A DNA stretch of 64,000 bases, from assembly GCA_963678705.1 (NCBI GenBank), contig OY783220.1, forward strand, positions 3,555,001 through 3,619,000, read 5' to 3'. Origin of the DNA: Panorpa germanica. Taxonomy: Eukaryota; Arthropoda; Insecta; Mecoptera; Panorpidae. Positions 1 to 9,745 of the stretch are shown here, piece after piece (positions within the stretch are counted from its first letter, which is position 1; the number at the start of each line of letters is the position of its first letter). A program made the translations under genes and the position numbers. The notes below the pieces were generated by a model. That model was not told the origin of the DNA. It did not search any database and saw only the letters and a program-made list of their open reading frames with translations.

Positions 1-95
1 TTTTTTTTTTATTTAGGCTTTGGCTTATTCAACCTTCTTGCCGATCATATTTTTAATTTGTCTTTTAATTTTAATCAGTCTTTCTAATTTGTTTC
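1..95 (-). mobile_element. LINE 3' end, cut by window edge
   Basis: The first bases are a T run followed by ATTTAGGCTTTGGCTTATTC. The same block ends the full-length LINE at 27.6 kb, where it follows the poly(T) at 27642-27658. Read on the minus strand it is a LINE 3' UTR and poly(A) tail. After about 35 bases it diverges from the long copy, so this is a related subfamily or an old copy. No coding sequence is left. The right edge is approximate. Confidence 0.7.
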
Positions 96-211
96 ACATG
101 TAACGTGTATTTTTAACATCATATCTACAGAGTGTTTATACGGTTCAAATTCTTATCTTATTTGTTTTAATACTATCAGTCTCAGTTCATTTGTTTTAAT
201 ACTATCAAATT

Positions 212-288
212 AAGTTCATAATAACCAAACCCAGAAAATATCTATCTGGTCCGGGGATCGAACCCGAAGACACAGCAGTCGGCGTAAC
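212..288 (-). mobile_element. tRNA-derived SINE, truncated
   Basis: This is the reverse complement of the SINE head seen whole at 8241. It keeps the pol III B-box core (GGTTCGATCCCCGGACC on the minus strand), the following TTTTCTGGGTTTGGTTATTA block, and the TGCTGTGTCTTCGG block. The A-box side and the 3' body are missing. Confidence 0.75.
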
Positions 289-299
289 GTACATTGCCG

Positions 300-1418
300 G
301 TAGTATATTGGTCACAAAGAAAACAATGCACTGAAAATGTTCCCATTCAATATACCTTACCCCAGTAAGACCGGAAACTTTTAGCACATTTTTGCCATTG
401 CACTTTAAAGCTGATAGAAAGAATAAAAGAGTAAATGTGGTTGCATACGACCATCATATTCTCAAATGGGAAAAATGTCTCCATCGAGAATTATATACAC
501 AAGCAATTTATGGTGTTTAGCTGCAAGACAAGTTGTGTGAAAATATAACCACACTTTTCGCCACGAGAAACCAAGAACCTGGTAAACTGATGACGCCCGC
601 AGTGTTTGTTCTGCACTTGTATTTTTATAGACTGTGCACCAAGCATGTACCGCTTAAACGTGTTGGAAATTTCTTAAGTATGTTAATTATTAAGAAACTT
701 AATTTCTTAACCTGTTATTACTAGAGTAAAGATAACACAGACATTTTAGCATAGCGGTCGGTGTCTGGCGTTATACAGTGAATACATACAACACAATATA
801 CAGGGTATAATTAAATAAATGAATGTTATTTATAATTTAATGTTTTATTATACCATTAAACCATAGAATCATGCATCTTATGAATGTAATATTAACGCCA
901 TAGTTCATTTCACGTTCGTTTCTTTCTATAAGCCGAGAAAATCCACATAAAAAAGTTTTTATACGTAATATTCTTACCATAAATCCTATTTTTTAGAGAT
1001 TGTATTTTTTGTCCGTGGAAATATAATGTTCTATCATTTAACTGTGGTAATGGTTCTCTGCATACACACTCGTACCGTATATTCGTTTAGTAAGTAAACC
1101 ACATTTTTGTGCAAAGCCATGCAGACCATACGAAAACGGTCAATACGGCAAACATGGAGGAGATTATTTTGCTGTAATAATTTATATTATGAAAATGTGT
1201 TCCATATATTTTCTGAGGTCAGTAATATGACAACAGATTTGGCACAAGTGCACTTTGAACCCATTTAGTGTGCTGTATGCGCTCTGCATTGTATTCGCTT
1301 CAGAGAATATTATAGGATTCTGTTACTCGTGTTTATTTGAGTTTAGTATTGAGTATGTCGTATGTTTTTATGATTTGACTTTTAAGTAATCTATAATGGT
1401 AGTAATTTCCGTTATACG
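300..1418. other. AT-rich intergenic, nothing recognised
   Basis: I see no convincing ORF, splice-site pair, repeat or RNA gene here. Short open frames near 533-724 look like chance in AT-rich sequence. Confidence 0.5.
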
Positions 1419-1438
1419 TATATATATATATATGCGTA

Positions 1439-1504
<66 letters not shown>

Positions 1505-1516
1505 ATATATATATAT
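1419..1516. repeat. (TA)n microsatellite
   Basis: Nearly pure TA dinucleotide with a few interruptions (TATGCGTATATT near 1431, ACC near 1503). It can fold on itself and is probably length-polymorphic. Sequence from here to 2227 is AT-rich with nothing recognised. Confidence 0.95.
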
Positions 1517-2227
1517 AAAGTTATTTATTTAAATAATATAATGGAATTTTGTAATTAAAGATATAAATGTATATTGTTGTACTCGAGAGCTTTTTTGAAT
1601 TTTACAAAAACTTTTTCAAAATGATAAACTTTTCAATTAAATTTTTTTTCCTTTTTATGTTTTATGTTTAACCATTATTACCTAATTTTATATGCGTAAT
1701 TATATTTTTCTAAGCGAATATTTTATTCTGAAAAAAAAAGTAAAAAGAAATATAAAAATAAAACAGAATAATACAATAATAATCATAATATGAAATTATG
1801 GAAAGCTTTGAAGAAATAATAATATATTTTGAGTTAAATGTTAATTTTCACAACATGTAACAACATTCCGACTATTTTCCGGAATTATAAGTACGAAATT
1901 GAAATATTTAATATTAGACTGTCAAAAACATGAAATATATCTACCATTCGTTTATAATAATTATTTTCTAAAATTGGATTTCATTAACTGTAAAAGCTGT
2001 GCTTTTGAATATTCGATCATATAAATCGTGGCAGGTTTCGTTTATTTAAGTTACTCATTACATAAAAAGTTATTTTTTAAAGTGTGAATAAATAATGTAA
2101 AGTTTGATTTTAGAAATTACACTGGATAAAAAGGAAACTTTCGGAGAAGTTATTAAAAAAAGTTGTCTCTTATTTTTAAAACACCTTAGATACTAAAATA
2201 TGTAAATGATACTTATATATAAAAATA

Positions 2228-2442
2228 CAGCAATGGCAAGAAATGGACTCCAAAGGGCGGTGCTAAAATTTCGCAGACGCTTCCTATTAACACCGCCTTT
2301 TTAATTGAGAAACCGAAATTTGTAACAACAGTGGCTTTGAACAGATCATTCTTGTTGTCGGGATATAAAGTATAAGAAGAAGCAGAACAATATTAGGGGC
2401 GATAAAAGGCTACGTGCCTAGGAAGCCCGAGAAATTATAATT
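2228..2442 (+). mobile_element. LINE family B, 5'-truncated 3' end
   Basis: Closely matches 19230-19450: ATACAGCAATGGCAAGAAATG at the start, then ACCGCCTTTTTAATTGAGAA, and the terminal GCCTAGGAAGCCCGAGAAA. It encodes the last residues of an ORF2-type protein, but with base changes from the better copy at 19 kb. A purine-rich tract follows at once. Confidence 0.8.
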
Positions 2443-2454
2443 CAACAAAAAAAG

Positions 2455-2745
2455 ATACATATTTATATAGTTCAATGGAAGACGATAATGACGAAGAGAA
2501 ATCAGAGGATAAAAGAACGAGGATAAGAAGTATTATAACGAGGATAAGAAGTAGAGAAGGATAATAGCGGAAAGACGGTAGTTCAGACGCAGTATAATGG
2601 AATGGAAATAAAACAGAATACAAATTGGAAAAGAAAGACTAGATCTAATTCAAGAAAGGATGGGGAAGCGGAGAAGGTCAAAATAAAGATTAGAAAAAGG
2701 GAAAGGAAGACTATGAGAAGATGAAAGAGAGAGAAATGTTTAAGA
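2455..2745 (+). repeat. Purine-rich tract after LINE B 3' end
   Basis: Nearly all A and G on the plus strand (runs such as GAAGACGATAATGACGAAGAG and GGGAAAGGAAGA). It produces spurious open frames on both strands. A similar purine tract follows another LINE B 3' end at 50.8 kb. It could be old expanded tail sequence or an independent microsatellite-like tract. Confidence 0.55.
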
Positions 2746-2749
2746 CTCT

Positions 2750-4227
2750 TTTACAAATACGATACGTAATGTAAATTAATGTTATTGTTAATTACAGAAC
2801 GAAAGAACCATTGCCCTAAAATTTCATCTAATTATATTTTAAAAGAGATATAAGAATTATAGTTCAATGGAATTAAGTAGTGGAAGTTCGCCATCGAACT
2901 GTGCATTTTGGGTAAGTAACAATTCTCCTTTTTCATAATATAAAGAAATCATTCCTGAGTTAAAATAAGGTTGCAATAAGTTTTCCTCGTTCATCTTCAA
3001 AACTAAAAATTTTGTGAAGAGCCTTTTTGTGGATAATAATATTATCCACAACTTTTATAAATAAATTCAAATTATAACTTTTATAATAAAAAAGTTACAA
3101 GCTAAAATGAATTTTAAATTATTTAGACTAATATTATTACTATTGCAGTAAATAAGATTAAATTCAACTAGGTTTTGCTTAAGTAGAATATTATATGAAC
3201 ATAAGGTAACATCCATATTTAATGTTCTGCAGGTTAAATAAAAATATAATGACAATATTGATAATTAAAAATATGTAAAATACATTGTGAGAAAATAAGT
3301 CTGTAATAAAAATATTCATATATTCCAATTCTTTGTTACTTTATCTGAATATATTTGCATAAAATGAATTTATTTCACGTGTTAATTGTTCAAACACTTC
3401 TGTTTTTAACGGGTTACTGTACATGTACCTATGTACAGTGTGGTCAACAAAACCATAACTTCGTTCCATATCAAATTTTTTTGTTATGAAAAAATAATAA
3501 CTCAATTATATGATTATTTTGTTAGTTATGAACCGAAAACCATTTTAACATGAAACAAGCTCTCTGGGGTGCTTTTTATTTTATTACATACTCATTTGGG
3601 TTATTGTTAGTATTATATTAACCCGTTTCATGTTTTAAATATATCGTGCCGTGACGTGTGCTGCTACTCGTAAACATATTCTTTTGTGGTTGCGTCTGTC
3701 TGTGGCTTTACCTTTGTCTACATCAGTGGGTATACTCACACCAATGTTAATATGACATTAAACCTAAAAGCATTACATTTTTATACACTCGTCCATGTAT
3801 TTGATATGTTTATAACTAAATAACAATTTATAATATTTTAGCGCTATTATCTAACGTGTATTTATATAAAGATTTACTTTATAAAAAATTAATTCAATTT
3901 TGTTGCACGAAATCGACTTCTGAACTCGGAATAATCACGTGATTAAGTTTTACGCAATTAAAAATAAAAATTAAATTGCTGATAAATAAAATATCGATTA
4001 ACTTGAAGAAACATACAAAGTTTCGAACTGAAATAAAGTTAAACAATTAATAAGTGTAGTAATTATAATTTTAGTAAAGGAAAGAAGGTTTAAAGACTAG
4101 TCCTGATAAAATTATATTAACTATAATAAGAATTAAAAGTATTCATTGAAAAATTCGAGTTGGTATTTTCAAAATAAGATTATTTAATATTTCAATCTCT
4201 AAATTTTACGTGGAATAATAAATGCGA
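2750..4227. other. AT-rich intergenic, nothing recognised
   Basis: No coding exon, RNA or clear repeat seen. The short minus-strand frames at 2857-3051 and 3067-3255 lack any recognisable motif and have A/T-driven composition. Confidence 0.5.
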
Positions 4228-4395
4228 TTAAAACCTTTCAAACGAATACTATATTTTTGTTAAATGATTTTAAATTAATTAGTGAATTATTTAAATATAC
4301 GTTTTGTATTAGAAGAAATCAAAATAGGTTTATAAATTATATTTAAAATAATTATATTTATAAAAAAATTAACCATGTTAAAGAATATAGTAATG
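4228..4395 (+). mobile_element. Decayed LINE 3' end (family D)
   Basis: The stretch TTTTTGTTAAATGATTTTAA followed by AATTAGTGAATTATTTAAAT aligns by eye with 6505-6560 in the better preserved copy (6371-6660). Heavily mutated, with no open frame. Confidence 0.4.
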
Positions 4396-4424
4396 GAAGT
4401 GCTAAATAATGTTACTGTATATAA

Positions 4425-4680
4425 GTAACCAGTAAATGCAAATCATCATGTATTATTTAACGTAATATGTTTTACATAACGTTACGTTTTATTATTTACA
4501 TGTAATTAAATAAATGCAAAACAGATTGAAATTTATTTTCTACTATATAATTTATTAAAAAATGCTGCATAAAAGAATTTATTGACGTCAAAAAATATTA
4601 ATTTATGTGGAGAAATTACTTTTGTTATGTAATCTTATATTATATTAACCTAAAAAATTGTATGTACGGGTAAACTTTTT
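4425..4680 (+). repeat. Old dispersed repeat, copy 1
   Basis: Resembles 5925-6240 in order and content. Shared blocks are TATTATTTAACGTAATA.., ACGTTACGTTTTATTATTTA.., AATAAATGCAAA.. and TTTATTGACGTCAAAAAAT... The family is unknown. A shorter trace of the same end (TTGTTATCTTAAATAAACC) occurs near 50220. Confidence 0.4.
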
Positions 4681-5397
4681 GTAAACATGTTTATAATTGT
4701 ACTTAATGTGTTTAATATATTTATATAATTAACATCATATAGTCTTACATGACAAGTTTTATTTATGCGAGGAAACGTAAAGTTACTTCAAAGAATATTT
4801 TTATATTAACCCAAAAAAAATTATTATAAGAAATAAACCAATGTACCTACATATGTGTATTGCAAGTAACTGGTCAAATAGCGAAATATTGCATCGGAAA
4901 TTCTCTAATTTACTAGTCTTTCACGATTTAGCATTTTATAAACTTGCGTAGCAGAAAGCTACAACAGTTACAACAATTCTTCTGACTCGAAATTTTTCTA
5001 AGCGACATTGATACTGCACTGTAGATTCTTTGGAATAATTCTATAAGGGTCGTTATACTAATTCTAAATTTATTTCACTTTTAATTGATCTTAATCATTA
5101 AGATATTAATTGCTTCATAATTAGTAAGTTCCAATTAAAATATTCATTTAACACAAATAAGTAGGTACTCCTATTAAACTAAGGGCCAACCTAGTCTTAG
5201 TAAGCTGAGAACAACTTACATGCATTATTAATAATTATTCAATTCAAACGTTTCTCAAAAATGTTTTAAGTATAATAAAAGCGATAATAAAAATTTTGTA
5301 AGTTCTGAAAAACTTGGAAAAGTGTTTTCGGTTTCTTACTTAATAAAATCATTAGTAATTAAAATATAAAATATTTGATAATAATATTAAGTTGAAA

Positions 5398-5523
5398 ATG
5401 AAATTAGCAGCATTTGAAAACTGTGTAACAATAAAACAAGATGCTGCAGCACCTGAGTTGGAAAATAATAGGGCTAATGAAGTGTTAACACCATCCGGAA
5501 GCAATATGGTGCTGGACTATTAA
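5398..5523 (+). CDS. Possible short ORF, 41 aa, unrecognised
   Basis: An ATG at 5398 opens a 41-residue frame ending at TAA 5521. Its composition is less A/T-driven than the surroundings: it begins MKLAAFENCVTIKQDAAAPE and ends SNMVLDY. I recognise no domain, signal peptide or membrane segment. It may be a terminal exon, a pseudogene fragment or chance. No upstream splice acceptor was convincing. A longer hydrophobic frame begins at 5529 but is probably spurious. Confidence 0.2.
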   Translation: MKLAAFENCVTIKQDAAAPELENNRANEVLTPSGSNMVLDY

Positions 5524-5924
5524 GGATAATGTTTCTGTTAAAGACATTCGAATCGTTATTATTATTCTTATTAATTGTTCTGGTAATCTTAAGTAATTAT
5601 AACTTTATTTGTTTATACCGATACTTATTTTGGTGTAGTTGTTGTAAGGTAAAAACATTTTCCAAATTCTGTTACATATTAACCTGCTTAACACAATTAT
5701 ACGTATATATACATGTATATGTATATATTTTACATCAAAAATATTATAGCAAAAGTATTGAAGTATTTTCAGTATGTAAAGAATTTTTACATATAGTTTT
5801 ATTATACGTAATATATCAATATTTTTAATTTATGTGGTTTATGCCACTAAGTAACTTTTATATAGCAGACACGTTCAGTAACTAATTTATAGAAATATAT
5901 ACCTACCAAACACAAAATTTATAT

Positions 5925-6240
5925 TCATGTAATATTTAACGCATAATTTTTATCTAACGTCACCTTTTATTATTTATTGAAGTTTAACATCATTCTGTTA
6001 CCGCATTGTTATTTAATAAATGCAAACGATATTGAAAATCTTTTAATAACATATTAATGCATTATGTACGATTATATAATCTGGCAAAGAAAGTTTTATT
6101 AACGTCAGAAAATGTCATTTTATGTCGAAAGATAAGTTTTGTTAAAAGATAACAGCAAGAAAAGATGAAAGATAAAATGTTATGTAAACTTATTTATGTT
6201 AGATAAACCTTAAATGTATGTTACTGCGATTAGCGGGTTA
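5925..6240 (+). repeat. Old dispersed repeat, copy 2
   Basis: Partner of 4425-4680: ATGTAATATTTAACGCATAA, ACGTCACCTTTTATTATTTA, TTTTATTAACGTCAGAAAAT. The region ends with TAGATAAACCTTAAATGTA, which also recurs near 50235. Confidence 0.4.
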
Positions 6241-6370
6241 TATTCTAATAAATTAGTAATAAAAAAGAAATTGTATTCTTCCTGAATGTTGTTCATATAT
6301 AAATTAAATTATACGACAAAATTTTACTTAACTACGAATAACGTGTTCCCTTGTATAAAATTAATATTAA

Positions 6371-6660
6371 ATCTGACGATAGATGCCAATGTGGCGAACT
6401 ATGAACTTTAGATAATATTATATTTGAATGTATAAATTATAGTGAATACAGATAAAAATTCAATAGTGAAATATTAGATGTGACTAAAACTTTCTCTGTT
6501 AATTTAAAATTTTTGTTAAGTGATTCAAAATGAATTAGTGATTATTCAAATATTTAGACAATTGTAAAATAGAATTATAAATTTCATGTAAAAGTATATA
6601 TAAAAAATAGATGATGGTGGCTACGGTTTATAAATGTCAAGGTTAAATAAATTAAATTAA
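6371..6660 (+). pseudogene. LINE ORF2 C-terminal remnant and tail (family D)
   Basis: A broken plus-strand frame reads RCQCGEL..LDNIIFECINY. This resembles the C-terminal cysteine/histidine motif after the RNase H domain in the intact LINE here (CRCGEEGSLDHIILGC). Several stops follow, then an AT-rich 3' UTR ending GTTAAATAAATTAAATTAAA with an A-rich tail. It is a 5'-truncated, dead insertion. The tail resembles the end of the SINE in this window, which suggests this LINE type may have mobilised the SINE. Confidence 0.5.
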
Positions 6661-7000
6661 AAAAATACACCAAATTTTAAATATTTTTTAAAATTGCATT
6701 AAAACGGACAGTAATAATAATAAAAATACAATAAATTAACAAACGTAATACCATTTACCCACTAAGCGTATTAAATTTCAGAACAAATAAAAATGTACAA
6801 TAATACAAAAATTTTACTTTAACTATTTTTAATGTGTAGTACATGTTATTCTAGCTGCAAATTTTTCAAAATATCTTTACTAAAAAGTAATCCATAAATT
6901 TTATTATATGTATCAAAAAACATATTGTTAAAAGAAATTGCTTTCTGCCACTAAAAATCTTTACTCAAAAATATTATTATCTTTAAATTAATTCGTCTTC

Positions 7001-7001
<1 letters not shown>

Positions 7002-7080
<79 letters not shown>
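7002..7080. repeat. (TA)n microsatellite
   Basis: About 80 bases of nearly pure TA with one AAATA interruption. Flanks 6661-7001 and 7081-7980 show no gene. The stretch 7300-7375 carries near-repeats of TATCGT (GCCGTATCTTATCGTATCCT). Confidence 0.95.
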
Positions 7081-7087
<7 letters not shown>

Positions 7088-7980
7088 ACACACTTAAATA
7101 ATAATGAAATTAACACTTACTTTAAATCAGTTTCAAGAAATAACAGTTTATCCATTAACACCATAAAATAATATACCACACAATATTTATAATAAATCCA
7201 TTAGCAATAAAAATAGAACAATTCCATAAGTGTCAAAGCACCACACTCTCCGTGAAGACGCAAAGGATATCACGAATAAATTTAAAAGACAAGGACACGG
7301 CTGTACGATATCGTGCGCTACGGCAATACGGCGATAAGACTCCTGCCGTATCTTATCGTATCCTGTCGTATGTATTACATGAAATAATCTGCTAGCCTGT
7401 AACAACGTATAAGAACGCGAACGTTTTGCCCGGGCTCTAGACCAGCACTGACTTTATCCCAACGTTTTACAACCCTATATCAATGATAAGGTTGCGCAGG
7501 ACCAAAAAGAAAATTCATCCCCACTCAAAGTTTCTGTATATCTCAAAAAAAAAGTGGGGGGGATTTGATCTGTTGCGAGCTTTAGGAATGAGATTTAGGG
7601 GGTAGTTGAAAGCATCATCACAGCAAGAGGAGAACGAGAATGATCGTGTGTGTGGGGGCGGAAGGCGGGGGACAATGCGTTTGAAGAGATCTTTCCTGAG
7701 GGACAATTGGAGGACTTTGGTTTACAATATATATAGTGACTAGGGTAATGACACTATTTAGTAAATTGAGTCGTCTCAAAGAGGATGACACAAGGATTCA
7801 GCCTGCCGAAGAAATACGCTATTATATACGTTACTATTTCCTATGTTTTGTGTCAATTCTTTTTCTTGCCTTTGCTGGATTTAATGACTAATTTCTAATG
7901 AAGCTACTACACATCACAGTACCAGTATGTTTTGTTGAAACATTACAATGTTAGGTTTACTGTTTAACATTTTTATGATT

Positions 7981-8224
7981 AGGGGTCATCCATTAATTGC
8001 GTCACACATAAAAGGAGAGGAGGGGATCGTCAAAATATGACAAATAGGAGGTAATAGGCAGCGTAACGTTACATTTAAACTAAAATTTGAAATGCATAAA
8101 AAACAAGTCCAAATAAAAAGACTAGGATTATTTTTTCAAATGAGTGACATCATGATACTGCGGGTACACATAGAGTGACAAATGGGGAGTAAAAACCATT
8201 AAATTTGTGTGACGCAATTTATTT
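7981..8224. mobile_element. Short TIR element (MITE), family T
   Basis: The left end GGGGTCATCCATTAATTGCG continues TCACAC. The right end, read in reverse complement, gives AATAAATTGCGTCACACAAA. These are imperfect terminal inverted repeats around a 240-bp non-coding body. The right terminus appears clipped where the SINE target site begins. A longer relative with similar ends lies at 62247-62946. Superfamily not assigned. Confidence 0.6.
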
Positions 8225-8228
8225 ATAT

Positions 8229-8240
8229 ATAACTTTTGTA
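8229..8240. repeat. SINE target-site duplication, left
   Basis: ATAACTTTTGTA, repeated exactly at 8513-8524 on the other side of the SINE. Confidence 0.85.
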
Positions 8241-8512
8241 GACGACACAGTGGGCGAGAGCATTGATGCTTGACGCCGACTGCTGTGTCTTCGGGTTCGA
8301 TCCCCGGACCAGATATATATTTTCTGGGTTTGGTTATTATGAACTTATATTGATTATGGTCATACATAATCGTACAGTTATTAGGCAGTGGTGTAGCCCA
8401 CATATATGAGGCCACGACACCATAAATACTGCCAACATTGAAGGAGGTCGTCGGTGATAGGACTCAGCATCGGAAATAGACCGACGTTAAATAAAAAAAA
8501 AAATTTAAAAAA
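8241..8512 (+). mobile_element. Complete tRNA-derived SINE
   Basis: The best SINE copy in the window. The head is tRNA-like: GACGACACAGTGGGCGAGAG contains the A-box region, and about 35 bases on GGTTCGATCCCCGG is a perfect pol III B box. The body includes TTTTCTGGGTTTGGTTATTA, and the 3' part is GACCGACGTTAAATAAA followed by an A run. Perfect 12-bp target-site duplications flank it (8229-8240 and 8513-8524), which shows target-primed reverse transcription of a whole unit. It encodes nothing. Other copies: 212, 15735, 20672, 24554, 44144 and 44356. Confidence 0.9.
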
Positions 8513-8524
8513 ATAACTTTTGTA
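8513..8524. repeat. SINE target-site duplication, right
   Basis: ATAACTTTTGTA, identical to 8229-8240 and directly after the A-rich tail. Confidence 0.85.
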
Positions 8525-9404
8525 ATATTTATTTGAATGTATCAACTTCCATAAGTTATTTGCATTTAAAACAGTATAGGGTGTCCCAAAATTCAACGAT
8601 AAGCGGGCACCAAAGGGTGGTCCTGCTTATGACTACACGAGAAAAAAAGAAGAAAAAAAATTATCTCATTTCATATCTTCATTCGAAAATTGAAACACCT
8701 TAAGATGGTTTTAACTACCATGACCACAATTTTACAAATATTTCAAATCAAAACAAATAGCTTATGCAAAATAATTGAATTGAAGTGAACAAACAGCAGT
8801 CAGTACTAAATGAAATGTACATAGCGAAAATATAATTAAAAAGCGGAAACATTATGGTCACTGTAAGCTGCCACTCTTACACCTTTGGGGCGTGCAAAAA
8901 GAAAAGAGTAAGGGGGGAGGCAGATTGTAGATTATTAAGAAATTAGATAAGAATTGTTATTACGAAGTTGTGCGAGGGTTGGACTTATATCATTGGGTGT
9001 GAGGAGGGGGAAGATCTTTACGTAGACCCGATAGTAATTAAGGCATCCAAAATCTCATTAAGTTAGTCCGGAGGGACGCAGACCAGATGCTGCGGACATA
9101 CTATATATATTTATATCATAATATAGATCGATCAGAATGCTACGATGAAGATAAGATGTTATTTATGGAAATTGTATATGTAGCTGTCTTTATTTTCTAC
9201 AATATTATTGTGAAGATAAATGTTGTCTTCTTTTAACGTTTCTTGAAACTTTTGGTGCAATCTTGTTGTACGTATTTATTAATTGATTTGTCTCACGGTA
9301 TTGCAATTAATTTTTATTTATATTTCTCTATACCACAACTTGAACAACAATAACAATAATAACAGCAATAAACAAAATAATATAAAACTAAACTGCTCAG
9401 TAAA
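8525..9404. other. Intergenic, nothing firm
   Basis: Holds GGGTGTCCCAAAATTCAACG near 8579, which resembles a transposon terminus, but no inverted partner was found. A G-rich segment lies at 8995-9100. No coding sequence seen. Confidence 0.4.
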
Positions 9405-9505
9405 CAATTTGGTGAAGTATCCTGTTTTGTGACGTTTCTATCATTATGTCACTTCAATTATAGTTCGCATCAACTTTATCTTCATTTGTATTCCAACATC
9501 TATAT
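9405..9505 (-). repeat. Dispersed repeat K, copy 1
   Basis: TTTGGTGAAGTATCCTGTTT, then TTCTATCATTATGTCACTTC and TAGTTCGCATCAACTTTATC. This is the reverse complement of 15604-15722 and 61201-61317. Family unknown; non-coding. Confidence 0.7.
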
Positions 9506-9509
9506 TCTC

Positions 9510-9745
9510 TATATTCTTTAATTTCCTCCTCTTTCGCTACCATTGTCTTCCTTCTTCCTTCTCTTCCTCTTTTTCTATACGCTCCTTCTTTCTATCAGCC
9601 ATTCATCTTCCTGCTTACTTTTGTCATAACAAAATCCTCCTCTTTGTCCTCTTAATATGTTGCTACTATTCCTTCTCCTCCACTCATATGCTGCATACTC
9701 TCAACATTTCCTCTTTCCAATAACTATTACAGTTCTATTTATTTC
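9510..9745 (-). repeat. Pyrimidine-rich tract
   Basis: Strong C/T bias on the plus strand (TTCCTTCTTCCTTCTCTTCC), equivalent to the purine tracts at 2455 and 50830 on the other strand. It begins just past the end of repeat K. No ORF claimed. Confidence 0.5.

Noticed and set aside
1419..1516. (TA)n run as a regulatory or origin element
   Set aside because: Simple microsatellite, like 7002-7080 and the runs at 44497 and 25948. No other signal.
5529..5828. 99-codon hydrophobic open frame
   Set aside because: Leu/Ile/Tyr/Phe/Val-rich from A/T bias, with TATATACATGTATATG low complexity inside. No clear family.
8257..8310. Possible tRNA gene (B-box GGTTCGATCCC)
   Set aside because: No cloverleaf with paired acceptor arms, and the same sequence recurs with a SINE body and tail. 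It is a SINE head.
8577..8600. GGGTGTCCCAAAATTCAACG as a transposon end
   Set aside because: No inverted partner was found within several kb, so no element can be delimited.
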